This document shows positions 12,520 through 24,700 of a stretch of DNA of 64,000 nucleotides, piece after piece. Numbering within the stretch: the stretch's first letter is position 1; every line of letters begins with the position of its first letter. The position numbers were made by a program, and so were the translations under genes. This stretch comes from Symsagittifera roscoffensis (lineage: Eukaryota > Xenacoelomorpha > Acoela > Convolutidae): the NCBI RefSeq assembly GCF_963678635.1, contig NC_087063.1, forward strand, positions 24,310,701-24,374,700. Direction: 5' to 3'. The notes beneath the pieces are model-generated. The model did no database searches, was not told where the DNA came from, and saw only the letters and a program-made list of their open reading frames with translations.

Positions 12520-13435
12520 AACATGTATTCCGATTTGCTGATATCTTCTCTCCTTCTTTCTCTCCATGATAGGCTCGCTAGGTTTTATTTCGATTTGTCC
12601 CGAGTAATCTTTTTTAAGTTGGGAGCAAGATTTTTATAAGTTTTTCCTCTGTAGGACTTTTGGGACCAAGAGGGACACCCAATTTTGTTTGATCTTTTGA
12701 AAACTAAATTTATCTGGGACTAGTGTCTTTTCTGGAGTACAGTTTTGATAAGTAAGCTGATTAGATGAAGGGAAATGAGAGAAATGATGCGAGATTAAAT
12801 GAAATGAAAGTAAACAGTATGAGTAATCAAGATTTTTTAAATGGAATAATTAACAAATATGGAAAGTTTTGTCTGAAGTTCCCATATATGAAAATTGCGT
12901 AGCCGTTACTTCTTCTAAATTATTCCTCAATTCTCGATAAAAGTCATTCTTCCAGTTGGCACCTGCTAAGTGTCAAGATCTTACCAGCGTTTTTTCAGAT
13001 TATAAAAAAGAGGTCACTATTTTTTTCTCTGTTTCGAACGAGTTGTACGAAAAATACATAGTAACCCGAGATTGAGATCGTGATTTCCTAAATGGAAGAA
13101 TTAGCAATTAGGGAAAAACTTTTGTGAAATTCCTATATATCGAAATTGCGTAGGCGTTATTTCTCCCTTACCATTACTCAATTCTCGACAAAAATCAACT
13201 CTCCAGATGGCACCTGCTATTAGTCTAGCTCTTTTCATCTTTTATTTGGATTAAAAAGAAAAATCACCATTTTTTTTTCTATATCGAATGAGTTTTACGA
13301 AAATGCACAGTAACACGAGATTAATTTGTGTCTAACCATAAGTTCTCGGGAGAATTGTAAGTTCCGTATGAAACCTGTCGCCACTCAAAATCTTTTTTCA
13401 ACGTTTCTGGACAGAGTGGGCATTTCATCAAAACT
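12520..13435. repeat. R2 copies 2 and 3, head to tail
   Basis: Copy 2 (12520-13079) follows copy 1 at an offset of about 1741 bp and is very close to it over 12841-13075. At about 13080 it passes directly into copy 3 (13085-13435), which is much more diverged but ends at the same 'caacgtttctggacagagt' as copy 1. So a younger copy landed beside, or recombined with, an older one. The interval 11450-12520 holds an R3 fragment (11560-11860) and otherwise no gene I can support. Confidence 0.6.
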
Positions 13436-13604
13436 ATTTCAATTGAATCAGACGAAAAACCCTATTTTTTGTTGAAGATGCCTTAGACATAACTAACGTT
13501 TTTCTAATTTCTCTGATTCTTTTACTCTCGAGTTCTGTCCATTCCGAAAGATCATTGATAATTTGCTCACTCCCCGGGTCGAGGTCCCAGACTCATGTCC
13601 AGAG

Positions 13605-13950
13605 TTTAACGGTCCCGCTACATCCGGAATTAGACCCTAACTGCATAGTCGCGCCAAAAATTTGAGTCTGGAAAGTCTGGACATGAGTCGGCACCGTGGG
13701 CCACGAAAGTCTGGACATACCAAACTTGGTTGCAAAAGTCTGGTCATGGGTCGCGAAAGTATGGACACACCAAAATTTGATCGCGAAAGACTGGACATGG
13801 GTCGCGAAAGTCTATGTCCAGACTTTTGTGACCCATTTTCAGACTTTCCAGACCAAATTTTGGTATGTCTAGACTTTTTTGAACCACGGCTCGACTCATG
13901 TCCAGACTTTCCAGACTCAAACTCTCGGCGCGACTATGCAATTTGGGTTT
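13605..13950. repeat. Palindromic left edge of the satellite
   Basis: Left of about 13815 the satellite motif runs in reverse ('ctgcatagtcgcgcc', 'gagtctggaaagtctggaca', 'tgagtcg'). Right of it the same motif runs forward ('cgactcatgtccagactttc', 'cagactcaaactctcgg', 'cgcgactatgcaa'). The two arms therefore fold on each other, with additional 'gggtcgcgaaagtctgg' units near the centre. This is seen directly. Confidence 0.75.
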
Positions 13951-14936
13951 AATATCGAATGCGGCGCAACCCTTGGCACGACTCAATTCTAGACTTTCCA
14001 GACCTTAAGTTCAGACTTTCCAGACTCAAATTCTCGGCGCGATTATGCAATTTGGGTCTAAATCCGGATGCGGCCCGACCCTTGGCGCGATTTATGTCCC
14101 GACTGTCAAGACCTTATGTCCATACTTTCCAGACTCAAACTCTCGCTGCGACAATGCAATTTGAATTTAAATTCGGTTGCGGCGCAACCCTTGGCATGAA
14201 TCAAATCCAGACTTTACAGACCTTAAGTCCAGATTTTCCAGATTCAATCTGTCGGCGCGACTATGCAATTTGGGTTCAATTTCGGATACGGCGTAGCCCG
14301 TGGCACGACTCAATTCTAGACTTTCCAGACCTTAAGTTCAGACTTTCCAGACTCAAATTCTCGGCGCGACTATGCAATTTGGGTCTAAATCCGGATGCGG
14401 CCCGACCCTTGGCGCGATTCATGTCCCGACTGTCAAGACCTTATGTCCATACTTTCCAGACTCAAACTCTCGCTGCGACAATGCAATTTGAATTTAAATT
14501 CGGTTGCGGCGCAACCCTTGGCATGAATCAAATCCAGACTTTCCAGACCTTAAGTCCAGATTTTCCAGATTCAATCTGTCGGCGCGACTATGCAATTTGG
14601 GTTCAATTTCGGATACGGCGTAGCCCGTGGCACGACTCAAACCCAGACTTTCCAGACTTTAAGTTGAGTATTTCCAGACTCAAACTCTCGGCGCGACTAT
14701 GCAATTTGGGTCTAAATCCGGATGCGCGCGACCCTTTGCACGAATCATGTCCAGAATTTCAAGACCTTATTTCCATACTTTCCAGACTCAAACTCTCGGC
14801 GCGACAATGCAATTTGAATTTAAATTCGGATGCGGCGTAACCCTTGGCACGCCTCAAACCCAGATTTTCCAGACCTTAAGCCCAGACTTTCCAGACTCAA
14901 ACTCTCGGCTCGACTATGCAATTTGCTTATTGGTGG
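13890..14936 (+). repeat. 109-bp tandem satellite in 327-bp higher-order units
   Basis: The monomer runs through 'ccagactttccagactcaaa', 'ctcggcgcgactatgcaatt', 'tgggtctaaatccggatgcg' and 'cgacccttggcgcga'. Three diverged monomers make one higher-order unit: the 'gattatgcaatttgggtcta' type recurs at 14041 and 14368, 327 bp apart, with almost no change between units. The array ends sharply at about 14936, beside the 3' end of the gene at 14952-15350. A long frame (13959-14840) crosses it because 327 is a multiple of three; I treat that frame as a consequence of the repeat. Confidence 0.85.
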
Positions 14937-14951
14937 TTCGCTAACTGGAGT

Positions 14952-15350
14952 CTATGGTTCAGAGAACACCTCATCCTCTTCGATTCTAATTGGTTTCTCC
15001 ACAAAACCTTCTTCTTCCCACGGAAAAAGGAAATTGTATATAGGTAAAGCCACATATCTGGGATCTGGAACCTCGGGATAGTCCATCCCAACTTTTTCTG
15101 CAATCTTCGACATCATTTCCATCGTTCCAAGCTAAATCTCGGCAATGGAACCTGCATCTGGTAATGTTCACCGAAGTATCTCCTCATGATTTTCATCGAG
15201 TGCCTCACTTGAATTGTGACATCCATTTGAGACAAGAACATCCAAGAGAACGACTCAAGCACCTCGATTATCATCCTTTCTGGTAACAACTCAACTGAAT
15301 ATGTGAGGTGGTTGTTCTGAACCAAGAAGATCTTTCCGACGAACAAACTA
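14952..15350 (-). pseudogene. 3' exon of an unrecognised minus-strand gene, frame broken near 15120
   Basis: A good acceptor ('catatttcttttctcag') precedes 15350. From it a protein-like frame (SLFVGKIFLVQNNHLT..., VLESFSWMFLSQMDVT...) runs to about 15115. A second frame (MEMMSKIAEKVG, DYPEVPDPRYVALPIYNF, LFPWEEEGFVEKPIR) then runs to TAG at 14952. The two halves have the composition of one globular acidic-tailed protein, so they are probably one exon with an indel. Alternatively, a 20-nt GT...AG segment in the break would restore the frame. I do not recognise the family. The upstream interval 15351-16880 shows no further exon I can support, so the gene is incomplete here. Confidence 0.5.
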
Positions 15351-16880
15351 CTGAGAAAAGAAATATGAATTAGGGAATATGACTAATTTAGAGCCGAGAG
15401 AGGAGCTAGTTGACGGTAGTTAAATTGAAATTGAAATGATTTTTACTTCATATTGTGGAATACCTTCAACTCAAATGTGTGGGTTTAACCAATCAGAACA
15501 GATTTTCCGCATTTTATCGGTAATCGAATTCAACCAAAATTAAGCTTCTTTTTAGGAATATTTTGACAAAACTCGTATCCAATCAGAGCAAAGTTTACCT
15601 TAAAAGGACTTGAACCTTTCAAGTAAGTAAAAACGTACACAGAACAAGTTGCAAAAAGACCACAAAATCAAGGAAAAACAGTTGTTTTTTGAGAAGTTAG
15701 TCAAGTTTTTTTTTATTTTAATATATTGATATATATTTCAGAGGATAGCTCGAATCAAAACTCCGGAAGTTTTTTCCAAACTTTAACCTGCAAGATCTTG
15801 AACTTTGAAACTCTTTCAAAAAGAAGGGGAACAGAGATTTTTCCTGGGGATTTTTGATAAAATTGGGAATTGGTTAGGGAAAAAGATTCTTTGAAACATC
15901 ATTATCCTATGATTTTTTATTGACTTCGAAATTTCCAAAACAAATAAAATTCCTTTTCTTTTCAAGTGTAAGTCAGCGGTCAATATGAAAGCTTTGATAC
16001 TCAATACTCGGTTCAATTGTAATTATTTGATTGAAAATTTTTCCATGATTAGGCCTTTACTTAGTCGGAGAACTCTATTTAGGGCAACATAAACGTCCGA
16101 AAAATTGTGAAAAAAGTAAGTATGTACATCTATTTCATCACTAAAAAAAATAAAAGCGAATATTTTCCTTTTTCTTGTAGACTAACTTTAGGAAATTCAT
16201 ACAATTTTTAATTGACTTTTTTCAAACAAGGATAATTTTCGATACAAAGTTATACCTAAAAACAGCTGAGTTCTGATTGGTCTAAAATTTGTGAAAGAAA
16301 TTTTTGTAGGCGATGACGTCATTACCGTAAACAGAAACTTGCGTGGGCGTCAAAAAATGACGTCATGGCCATAAGAAGATAATTGCAGAGGGAATTAAGT
16401 TATTTACGCTTATTTTAAATAAATACGCTGGTTTTATTGAATTCAATTTTTTAAAATTGTTTGCCAATCAAAAACAGTCAATTGTATTTTACTTCAAATC
16501 TTACAATTTGTTGACTCGTGAAAAAAAAAAGGTAAAAAGCTTATTAAACAATTGGTACTCTAAGTTTTTAAATTTGGAACAGTCTTTAAGTCTCAAACTA
16601 TTTTTTTTCTAGATTTTAGATAATGCCTCCCGTTAGCAGAAGTGAGAAAGTCAAGGATGAGCATTGAAAAAAAATTTACACTGGCCAAAACGCAGCTCGA
16701 TTTCAGAAAGGTTGAAGAGCAAAAGGAACCAATGAACTACCGTAATGCCAAGAAGCATGCCTAACCAAGTGCGAAGCAGTCGACGATTTGTTCTTATTGT
16801 GAAAACAGTTCCCAAGTTACTACTCCTTCCAGCAACATCGAGAAAGGAACATGGAGCTAAGCAATAAAAACCCAGTGATA
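15351..16880. other. Interval without a supported gene
   Basis: AT-rich sequence with long T and A runs. The minus-strand frames at 15816-16016 and 16651-16899 show no known motif. A short ATG frame at 16624 (MPPVSRSEKVKDEH) ends after 14 codons, just before the polymerase pseudogene, and may be its lost 5' end, but this cannot be shown. Confidence 0.4.
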
Positions 16881-17002
16881 ATGTGGCAGAATTGAACAAA
16901 AATGTGGGGGAAGAAGGAAAAGATGGTGAAAAATTAAGGGATGACCTTAGTGTTCGTCAAAAATTCCTCGTGGATACGGAGATGGAAAATCGGAGACATA
17001 GG

Positions 17003-20000
17003 GCATTTGACTTCCAAATTTCCAAGTTTGATACTAATATAAGCAACGAGATACCATTTTTTTCGCCTATGAGAAAATTTTTTTTCGAAAACTTGCTGTA
17101 CACTAAAACAGACCTGATAAAAATTCAAGGTAAAGAAGAAAAATTTGATATTGTGGAGCATTGTGCCTAGTAATGTCAAAAACACAACTGGAGATTCAAG
17201 TTGAGTACTAACGTTACACTTTGTTCTGCTTTGCTCAAAAACATCCTACTGGGATATCCGGTCTCTGTCCTACCTGAGCCTTTATTATGACATACGGAAG
17301 TGAGTGTCTTTTAACTAACGAAGTCAAGGAACCATATAAAGATCTTTTGTGCCTTTTCCGCGTATCGGCCATGTATATGAACGGACACAATGATCTCGAC
17401 TCTCCCACTTCTAGATACTTAGCAGAAGTCATGAGAAAGACTGGTTATGATCCTAAAAACTTTCGTGGATTTTCAAAATGACCCTAAAAACTTTCGTAGA
17501 AGGTTTACTTGTTGTCGAGGAAAATGTGCAAAGAAACATCTCTATATACCATTTTGTTAACCAAGAATGCCATTATGTCAGAGAACTAGCTCAAGGAATT
17601 ATTGGATAGTTTGATAAAACAGTCACACTACTGAGATTCGACAATTATGTCATTCATACAAATAATATAGATAGCTTCTTCAATTGTTTCCTGATTGATA
17701 TACTTTTTTGAATACATCCGACAGTTTTAACAAACTTGTCGGATGCATCCGACAAGGTTTCGCATCTTCTGAGCTGCAATGATACAAGGGTCGAATGAGT
17801 AATTGCTACCTAAAGAACGTGTTTGAGCTCCGCGAAACCTTGTTTGAAAAACTAGAAGGTTTAACTCTTCCGGTTTCTGAGGAAAACGAACTAGCAATTT
17901 TCGATTTGATTCAATTTGTGTTCATACAAAAAAATTAAAAGAGACACAAACTACATGGTTCGAAAACTTGTTCCAATTTCAGTCTCTTTACCATCGAATC
18001 TGATTGATGAACCCATTTTTTTGTACAACAAGTACTCTAAGAACTTGATTATTCATTTTTAAGCAACCTCGGACTGCTGGCTGTGAAAACTAGAGATGAG
18101 AATAAAATTTCATGATACTGAACTCGCTGTCAATGAACGAATGAAAAAGATCTACGATCAGCTAAATGAACAAGGTATTAATTATTGAAGTTACAAACTT
18201 TGAGTACAAAGACGAATGCATCGAATATTCGGAAGAAGCAGGCATATCAACCTAAATTTTGAGAATTTAGAATAATTAACTCATTGTTTTGAAACAACAT
18301 CTGGAGAGATACAAAAACACCTCGCATGTTTTGGACTTAAAAGTTATTGATATGATTTGAATTTGATCGCAGGCGAAACAAAAATTTTTTTCCTAATGAA
18401 TTATTTGATAACGCAGACAAATTTGATTTTCCCGAATCGCCACCGTATGAAGCCTTTTTTTCAGTAAACTTGGAAACAAACAATCCTCTAGACAAAGACT
18501 ATGAGAACTTTATTATGAGAAACTGATTGATTATGAGAAACTGAGATAGAGTGCGCTTAACGAGCAACAAGCACTGGAAAAGCTTCAAATTATGACTGGT
18601 CCTCCATCTGGTTTGGATAATTACAAATACGTATGAGAGACTTGGAAAAAAATGTAACAAATGTATTCGAAGATGTTGTTCCAACCCTGGAAAAATTGCC
18701 AAACCGATTGAGTTATATCATAACAAGGTGATAGATATGTTGAAACTTTGATGTACTCATACAAATCTAGCATAAACATGTCTGAACCCTTCTACAAATT
18801 ACATGTTTTATTTTTTTAACGAAAGTGATAAAGATTTGTGTGAAAAAATTGGAAAAGACATGAACGGTGGTCCTTCGTTTGTGATTATCCGAAAAACTGT
18901 ACTTGATGAAACATTCATCAGACATTCATCAAACTTCTATATATCGATCTTTGGAATTGATGCAAGCCAGCTTTACCCTATCTCATTGTGTCAAGATATA
19001 TGCCAACGGAATTGTACACGGGATGAGAGTTTGACATCAATATGCAGAATTTTAAAGCCGGACACAACCAATCTCGCAATTTTGAGAGTATGTCTATGTC
19101 TTTCTACCAGGAAACCAGACCAGAATGCAAAATTGAGGGATTTTTCACTTGTGGAAAACCAAAGAAAATAATCTGTTTTTTGTGGATGGTTATCGTGATC
19201 ACTGTAAACAGTATTTGAGGCAATGGGATGTTACTAAAACTTCTGTTCCTATCAAGAAGCTCGTTCCTCTTGAAAAGATCAGGATATTTTTTGAGGAAAC
19301 AAGAAAAGAGAGATTGATGGTATGACACGGGAATAAATAAAGAGAAAGGATACAAACTTGAAGAAATGTGGGATTGTGAGCGGCGGGAAATTTTCAAAAC
19401 ATAATACAAGATCAAAAATTTTGTCAGAACCCACTTTCCCTACAAAAAACTTTTTTCTACAGATTACCGTTTAGTAAGTAGCAAGAAAAAAGATGAATCT
19501 CGTTTTGGTTATGTTCAGTGCGATTTAGTTGTTCCAGATGAACTAAAATCAAAATTTGCTAACATCCTCAAATTTTTAAAAACACCGAAGTTGGAAGAAA
19601 CTATATCAAAAAAACATGAGAAACTAAGTAAACTATGTCTGATCGGGAATGCTGATATCTAGCTTCGAGCTAGAAAATAGAACATTTATAACCCCTCTCT
19701 CCAACTTTTGTTTGGAACTTGGCTTGCAGTGCACTAAAGCTTACCGTTTTGTTCAGTACTCTCCTCAAAAATGTTTCAACCTTTATGAGGAGTCAGTGGT
19801 TGATGCTAGAGGAGAAGGAGATGAAAACCCTTATCAGGAGTTGTGGATATCAAATGGATATCAGATCATGAATATCAGATCATGGATAGATCCAAACATA
19901 CAATCTCTAATTTCTGAACGATGAAAAAACTCAACATCAGGCAATCTATGAACTCCTGTTTGAGAAACTGATTAAAGTTGAGAAGTTTTTTCTACGAGGT

Positions 20001-20459
20001 TAAAATGCTGAATTCAACCAATGAGCACCTAGAACCCATCATTGGTGGATTTTTCATACTTCAGTGTGCAAACGGAGACTGTTGTAGCTGTACTACAAAT
20101 TCTTTCAAAAGCTCTGTGATGTACATAAATTTGAAGAGTTGGAAATGGACACACACTCACCTTAGTAACCATTTGCTGAAGAGAACTTATATGACTATAC
20201 CTAATCAGACAAGAGAGCTGCCTGCAAAAAATAAGGAAAAATGACTGCAGAGACTTTTTCATGGCAGCTGTAAAAGCTAATTTCTTCCATCGAACGTGTT
20301 GCAGTACGCATAAAAACTATATAAAAAACGGTGGCAGGTATTTTTCAAAGATGACTTTAGATAAACAGAAAAGCTATGCTGGTGTAGAAAAACATATTGC
20401 TGCTATGAAAACAAGTCAGATGAATTCAAACTGAGTAAAAAGCTTTGAGCGAACAAAAG
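17003..20459 (+). repeat. Polymerase B pseudogene, tandem duplicate unit A
   Basis: The unit starts at 'atttgacttccaaatttcca' and ends at 'agctttgagcgaacaaaa', which abuts the start of unit B. It is shorter than unit B, mainly because about 90 bp present in B at 20508-20598 are missing at 17048; the missing piece encodes LDSAAKTSIILGF..., a conserved part of the polymerase, so A has the deletion. Identity to B is high over the whole length. Confidence 0.85.
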
Positions 20460-23400
20460 GTATTTGACTTCCAAATTTCCAAGTTTGACACTAATATAAG
20501 CAACGAGAAACTTGAAGAAGTCTTCAACTAGCTCGATTCTGCCGCTAAAACTAGCATTATTTTGGGGTTTGTTCGTCGAATTATTGAGTCTGGTGGATAC
20601 AATTTTTTTTCGCCTATGAGAAAATTTTTTTTCAAAAATTTGCTGTACACTAAAGCAGACCTGATAAAAACTCAAGGGAAAGAAGAAAAATTTGATATTG
20701 TGGAGCATTGTACCTAAAAATGTCAAAAACACAACTGGAGATTCAAGTTGATTACTAACGTTACACTTTGTTCTGCTTTGCTCAAAAACATCCTACTGGG
20801 ATATCCTGCCTCTGTCCTACCTGAGCCTTTATTGTGACCTACGCAAGTGAACTGTCTTTTAACTAACGAAGACAAGGAACCATATAAAGATCTTTTGTGC
20901 CTTTTCCATGTATCGGCCATGTATATGAACGGACACAATGATCTCGACTCTCACGCTTCTAGATACTTAGCAGAAGTCATAAGAAAGTCTGGTTATGATC
21001 CTAAAAACTTTCGTGGATTTTCAAAATGATCCTAAAAATTTTCGTAGAAGGTTTTCCTGTTGTCGAGGAAAATGTGCAAAGAAACATCTCTATATACCAT
21101 TTTGTTAACCAAGAATGCCAATATGTCAGATAACGAGCTCAAGGAATTATTGGAAAGTTTGATAAAACAGTCACACTACTGAGATTCGACAATTATGTCA
21201 TTCATACAAATAATATAGATAGCTTCTTCAATTGTTTCCTGATTGATATACTTTTTTGAATACATCCGACAGTTTTAACAAACTTGTCGGATGCATCCGA
21301 TGAGGTTTCGCATCTTCTGAGCTGCAATGATACAAGGATCGAATGAGGAATTGCTACCTAAAGAACGTGTTTGAGCTCCGCGAAACCTTGTTTGAAAAAC
21401 TAGAAGGTTTAACTTTTCCGGTTTCTGAGGAAAACGAACTAGCAATTTTCGATTTGATTCAATTTGTGTTCATACAAAAAAATTAAAAGAGACACAAACT
21501 ACATGGTTCGAAAACTTGTTCCAATTTCAGTCTCTTTACCATCGAATCTGATTGATGAACCCATTTTTTTGTACAACAAGTACTCTAAGAACTTGGTTAT
21601 TCATTTTTAAGCATTCTCGAATTGCTGGCTGTAAAAACTAGAGATGAGAATAAAATTTCACGAGACTGAACTCGCTGTCAATGAACGAATGAAAAAGATC
21701 TACGATCAGCTAAATGAACAAGGTAAAAATTATTCAAGTTGCAAACTTTGAGTACAAAGACGAATGCATCGAAGATTCGGAAGAAGCAGGCATATCAACT
21801 TAAATTTTGAGAATTTAGAATAATTAACTCATTGTTTTGAAACAACATCTGGAGAGATACAAAAACACTTCGCATATTTTGGACTTAAAAGTTTTTGAAA
21901 TGATTTGAATTTGATCGCAGGTGAAACAAAAAATTTTTTCCTAATGAATTATTTGATAACCGCAGACAAGTTTGATTTTCCCGAATCGCCACCGTATGAA
22001 GCCTTTTTTTCAGTAAACTTGGAAACAAACAATCCTCTAGACAAAGACTATGAGAACTTTATTATGAGAAACTGATTGATTATGAGAAACTGAGATAGAG
22101 TGCTCTTAACGAGCAACAAGCACTGGAAAAGTTTCAAATTATGACTGGTTTTCCATCTGGTTTGGATAATTACAATTACTTATGAGAGACTTGGAAAAAA
22201 AATGTAACAAATGTATTCGAAGATGTTGTTCCAACCCTGGAAGAATTGCCAAACTGATTGAGTTATATCATAACAAGGTGATAGATATGTTGAAACTTTG
22301 ATGTACTCATACAAATCTAGCATAAACATGTCTGAACAAATCTACAAATTACATGTTTTATTTTTTTAACGAAAGTGATAAAGATTTGTGTGAAAAAATT
22401 GGAAAAGACGTGGTCCTTCGTTTGTGATTATCCGAAAAACTGTACTTGATGAAACATTCATCAGACATTCATCAAACTTCTATATATCGATCGTTGTAAT
22501 TGATGCAAGCCAGCTTTACCCTATCTCATTGTGTCAAGATATATGCCAACGGGATTGTACACGAGATGAGAGTTTGACACCAATGTGCAGAATTTTAAAG
22601 CCGGACACAACCAATCTCGCAATTTTGAGAGTATGGCTATGTCTTTCCACCAGGAAACCAGACCAGAATGCAAAATTGAGGGCTTTTTCACATGTGGAAA
22701 ACTAAAGAAAATAGTCTGTTCTTTGTGGACGGTTATCGTGATCACTGTAAACAGCATTCGAGGCAATGGGCTGTTACTAAAACTTCTGTTCCTATCAAGA
22801 AGCTCGTTCCTCCTGAATAGATCAGGATATTTTTTGAGGTAACAAGAAAAAAGAGATTGATGGTATGACACGGGAATAAATAAAGAGAAAGGATACAAAC
22901 TTGAAGAAATGTGGGAGAGTGAGTGGCGGGAAAATTTCAAAACATAATACAAGATCAAAAATTTTGTCAGAACCCTCTTTCCCTACAAAAAAAATTTTTC
23001 TACAGATTACCGTTTAGTAAGTAGCAAGAAAAAAGATGGATTTCGTTTTGGCTATGTTCAGTGCGATTTAGTTGTTCCAGATGAGCTAAAATCAAAATTT
23101 GCCAACATCCTCAAATTTTTAAAAACACCGAAGCTGGAAGAAACTATATCAAAAAAACATGAGAAACTAAGTAAACTATGTCTGATCGGGAATGCTGATA
23201 TCTAGCTTCGAGCTAGAAAATAGAACATTTATAACCCCTCTCTCCAACTTTTGTTTGGAACTTGGCTTGCAGTGCACTAAAGCTTACCGTTTTGTTCAGT
23301 ACTCTCCTCAAAAATGTTTCAACCTTTATGAGGAGTCAGTGGTTGATGCTAGAGGAGAAGGAGATGAAAACCCTTATCAGGAGTTGTGGATATCAAATGG

Positions 23401-23998
23401 ATATCATATCATGAATATCAGATCATGGATAGATCCAGGCATACAATCTCTAATTTCTGAACGATGAAAAAACTCAACATCAGGCAATCTATGAACTCCT
23501 GTTTGAGAAACTGATTAAAGTTGAGAAGTTTTTCTACGAGGTTAAAATGCTGAATTCAACCAATGAGCACCTAGAACCCATCATTGGTGGATTTTTCATA
23601 CTTCAGTGTGCAAACGGAGACTGTTGTAGCTGTACTACAATTTCTTTCAAAAGCTCTGTGATGTACATAAATTTGAAGAAATGGAAATGGACACACACTC
23701 ACCTTAGTAACCATTTGCTGAAGAACTTATATGACTATTCCTAATCAGACAAGAGAGCTGCCTGCAAAAAATGAGGAAAAATGACTGCAGAGACTTTTTC
23801 ATGGCAGCTGTAAAAGCTAACTTCTTCCATCGAACGTGTTGCAGTACGCATGAAAACTATATAAAAAACGGTGGCAGGTATTTTTCAAAGATGACTTTAG
23901 ATAAACAGAAATGCTATGCTGGTGTAGAAAAACATATTGCTGCTATGAAAACAAATCAGATGAATTCAAACTGAGTGAAAAGCTTTGAGCGAACAAAA
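20460..23998 (+). repeat. Polymerase B pseudogene, tandem duplicate unit B
   Basis: Repeats unit A head to tail at an offset of about 3545 bp (for example the LISSFELENRTF block at 19649 and 23192). It shares with A most stop codons, the DTHS change in motif C (near 23687) and the broken 5' frames, while each unit also has private changes. B runs on into the only C-terminal segment of the pseudogene (23997-24118). Confidence 0.85.
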
Positions 23999-24118
23999 TC
24001 TAGAAGATTCTGGAGGTGGACCCATCTCAAAGTACAGGAGAGTGCTCGAAGAAGCAACCAATCTAACATCTGCAAATGGTAGATTCCAAACCGTAAACTA
24101 TATGATCGCCACATATTA

Positions 24119-24700
24119 AACTTGAATACCACGCAGAATTTCGTTTGTTTTTGTATTATAAAGTTAGGGTAATCTTCAAATTCGATGCAGTGATATATAT
24201 ATAATTTCTTTGTAATGTAATTTTTTTCTAAAAAAACTTGATATTCCGAAGTTTCAGTACGTTTCAGCATAGTTTCAGGTAAATAGAGCACTGTTTTTGA
24301 GAGTAATATTATCAAATAACTTAAGTAATAAGTTAATAAAATATTTTAAAAATTTTATCAAATCATATCGTGCTTTGAAGATCATCAAATAAAGTTTCAG
24401 TTTTTTTTAATCACAACTCAGTTTTTCCCCAAAAAATCTTATCATTGACTTACCATGAACCAAGAGACTAATTACGAGACCTTCATTCTACAACTCACAA
24501 CTAATTAACTATTGATATTTACCACATAGATAACACGCGCCAAAAATTTTGCGAAAAACTTGACAATTCCAGGCAAATTTCAAAAAATGTCGTTTTTTTA
24601 TTATTCTTTTATCATTACACAAAGGGTGAAACTTAACCAATTCCCTATCTTAATTCATTGTAGGCTCTATATACAATTTTAATGCATAGCATGGAAGACC
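24119..24700. other. Interval without a supported gene
   Basis: AT-rich sequence between the polymerase pseudogene and the BEL/Pao remnant. The minus-strand frame at 23956-24315 overlaps the polymerase C-terminus in antisense and is a shadow. No terminal inverted repeat of a Maverick element was found here. Confidence 0.4.

Larger units (their letters stand above)
16883..24118 (+). pseudogene. Family B DNA polymerase (Maverick/Polinton-like, protein-primed type), internally duplicated pseudogene
   Basis: Many short frames, broken by stops and frameshifts, follow in order a large invertebrate DNA polymerase of the DNA_pol_B_2 type known from Maverick/Polinton elements. A unique N-terminal piece (16883-17003) comes first; then a duplicated body; then a unique C-terminal piece (23997-24118, GGGPISKYRRVLEEATN). 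Landmarks in copy A: NGHND...RYLAEVMRKTGYDPKNFRGF at 17370-17480, an ELRETLFEKLEG block near 17830, ESPPYEAFFS near 18440, and polymerase motif A as GIDASQLYP at 18953-18979. An SYG-less motif B region follows near 19850, and motif C reads MDTHS at 20145-20159, where active enzymes have DTDS. The enzyme would have copied element DNA from a protein primer. Replacement of the catalytic Asp and many stops make it inactive. No capsid, ATPase, protease or integrase gene of such an element is visible nearby. Confidence 0.85.

Noticed and set aside
13959..14840. Long plus-strand frame of 293 codons
   Set aside because: It consists wholly of the 327-bp satellite unit, has no start context or domain, and stays open only because the unit is a multiple of three.
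13890..14936. CRISPR array
   Set aside because: Repeats are contiguous 109-bp monomers without unique spacers, and the context is eukaryotic.
19104..22958. Minus-strand frames across the duplicated polymerase (for example 22521-22958)
   Set aside because: Antisense shadows of the polymerase; their similarity to each other only reflects the duplication.
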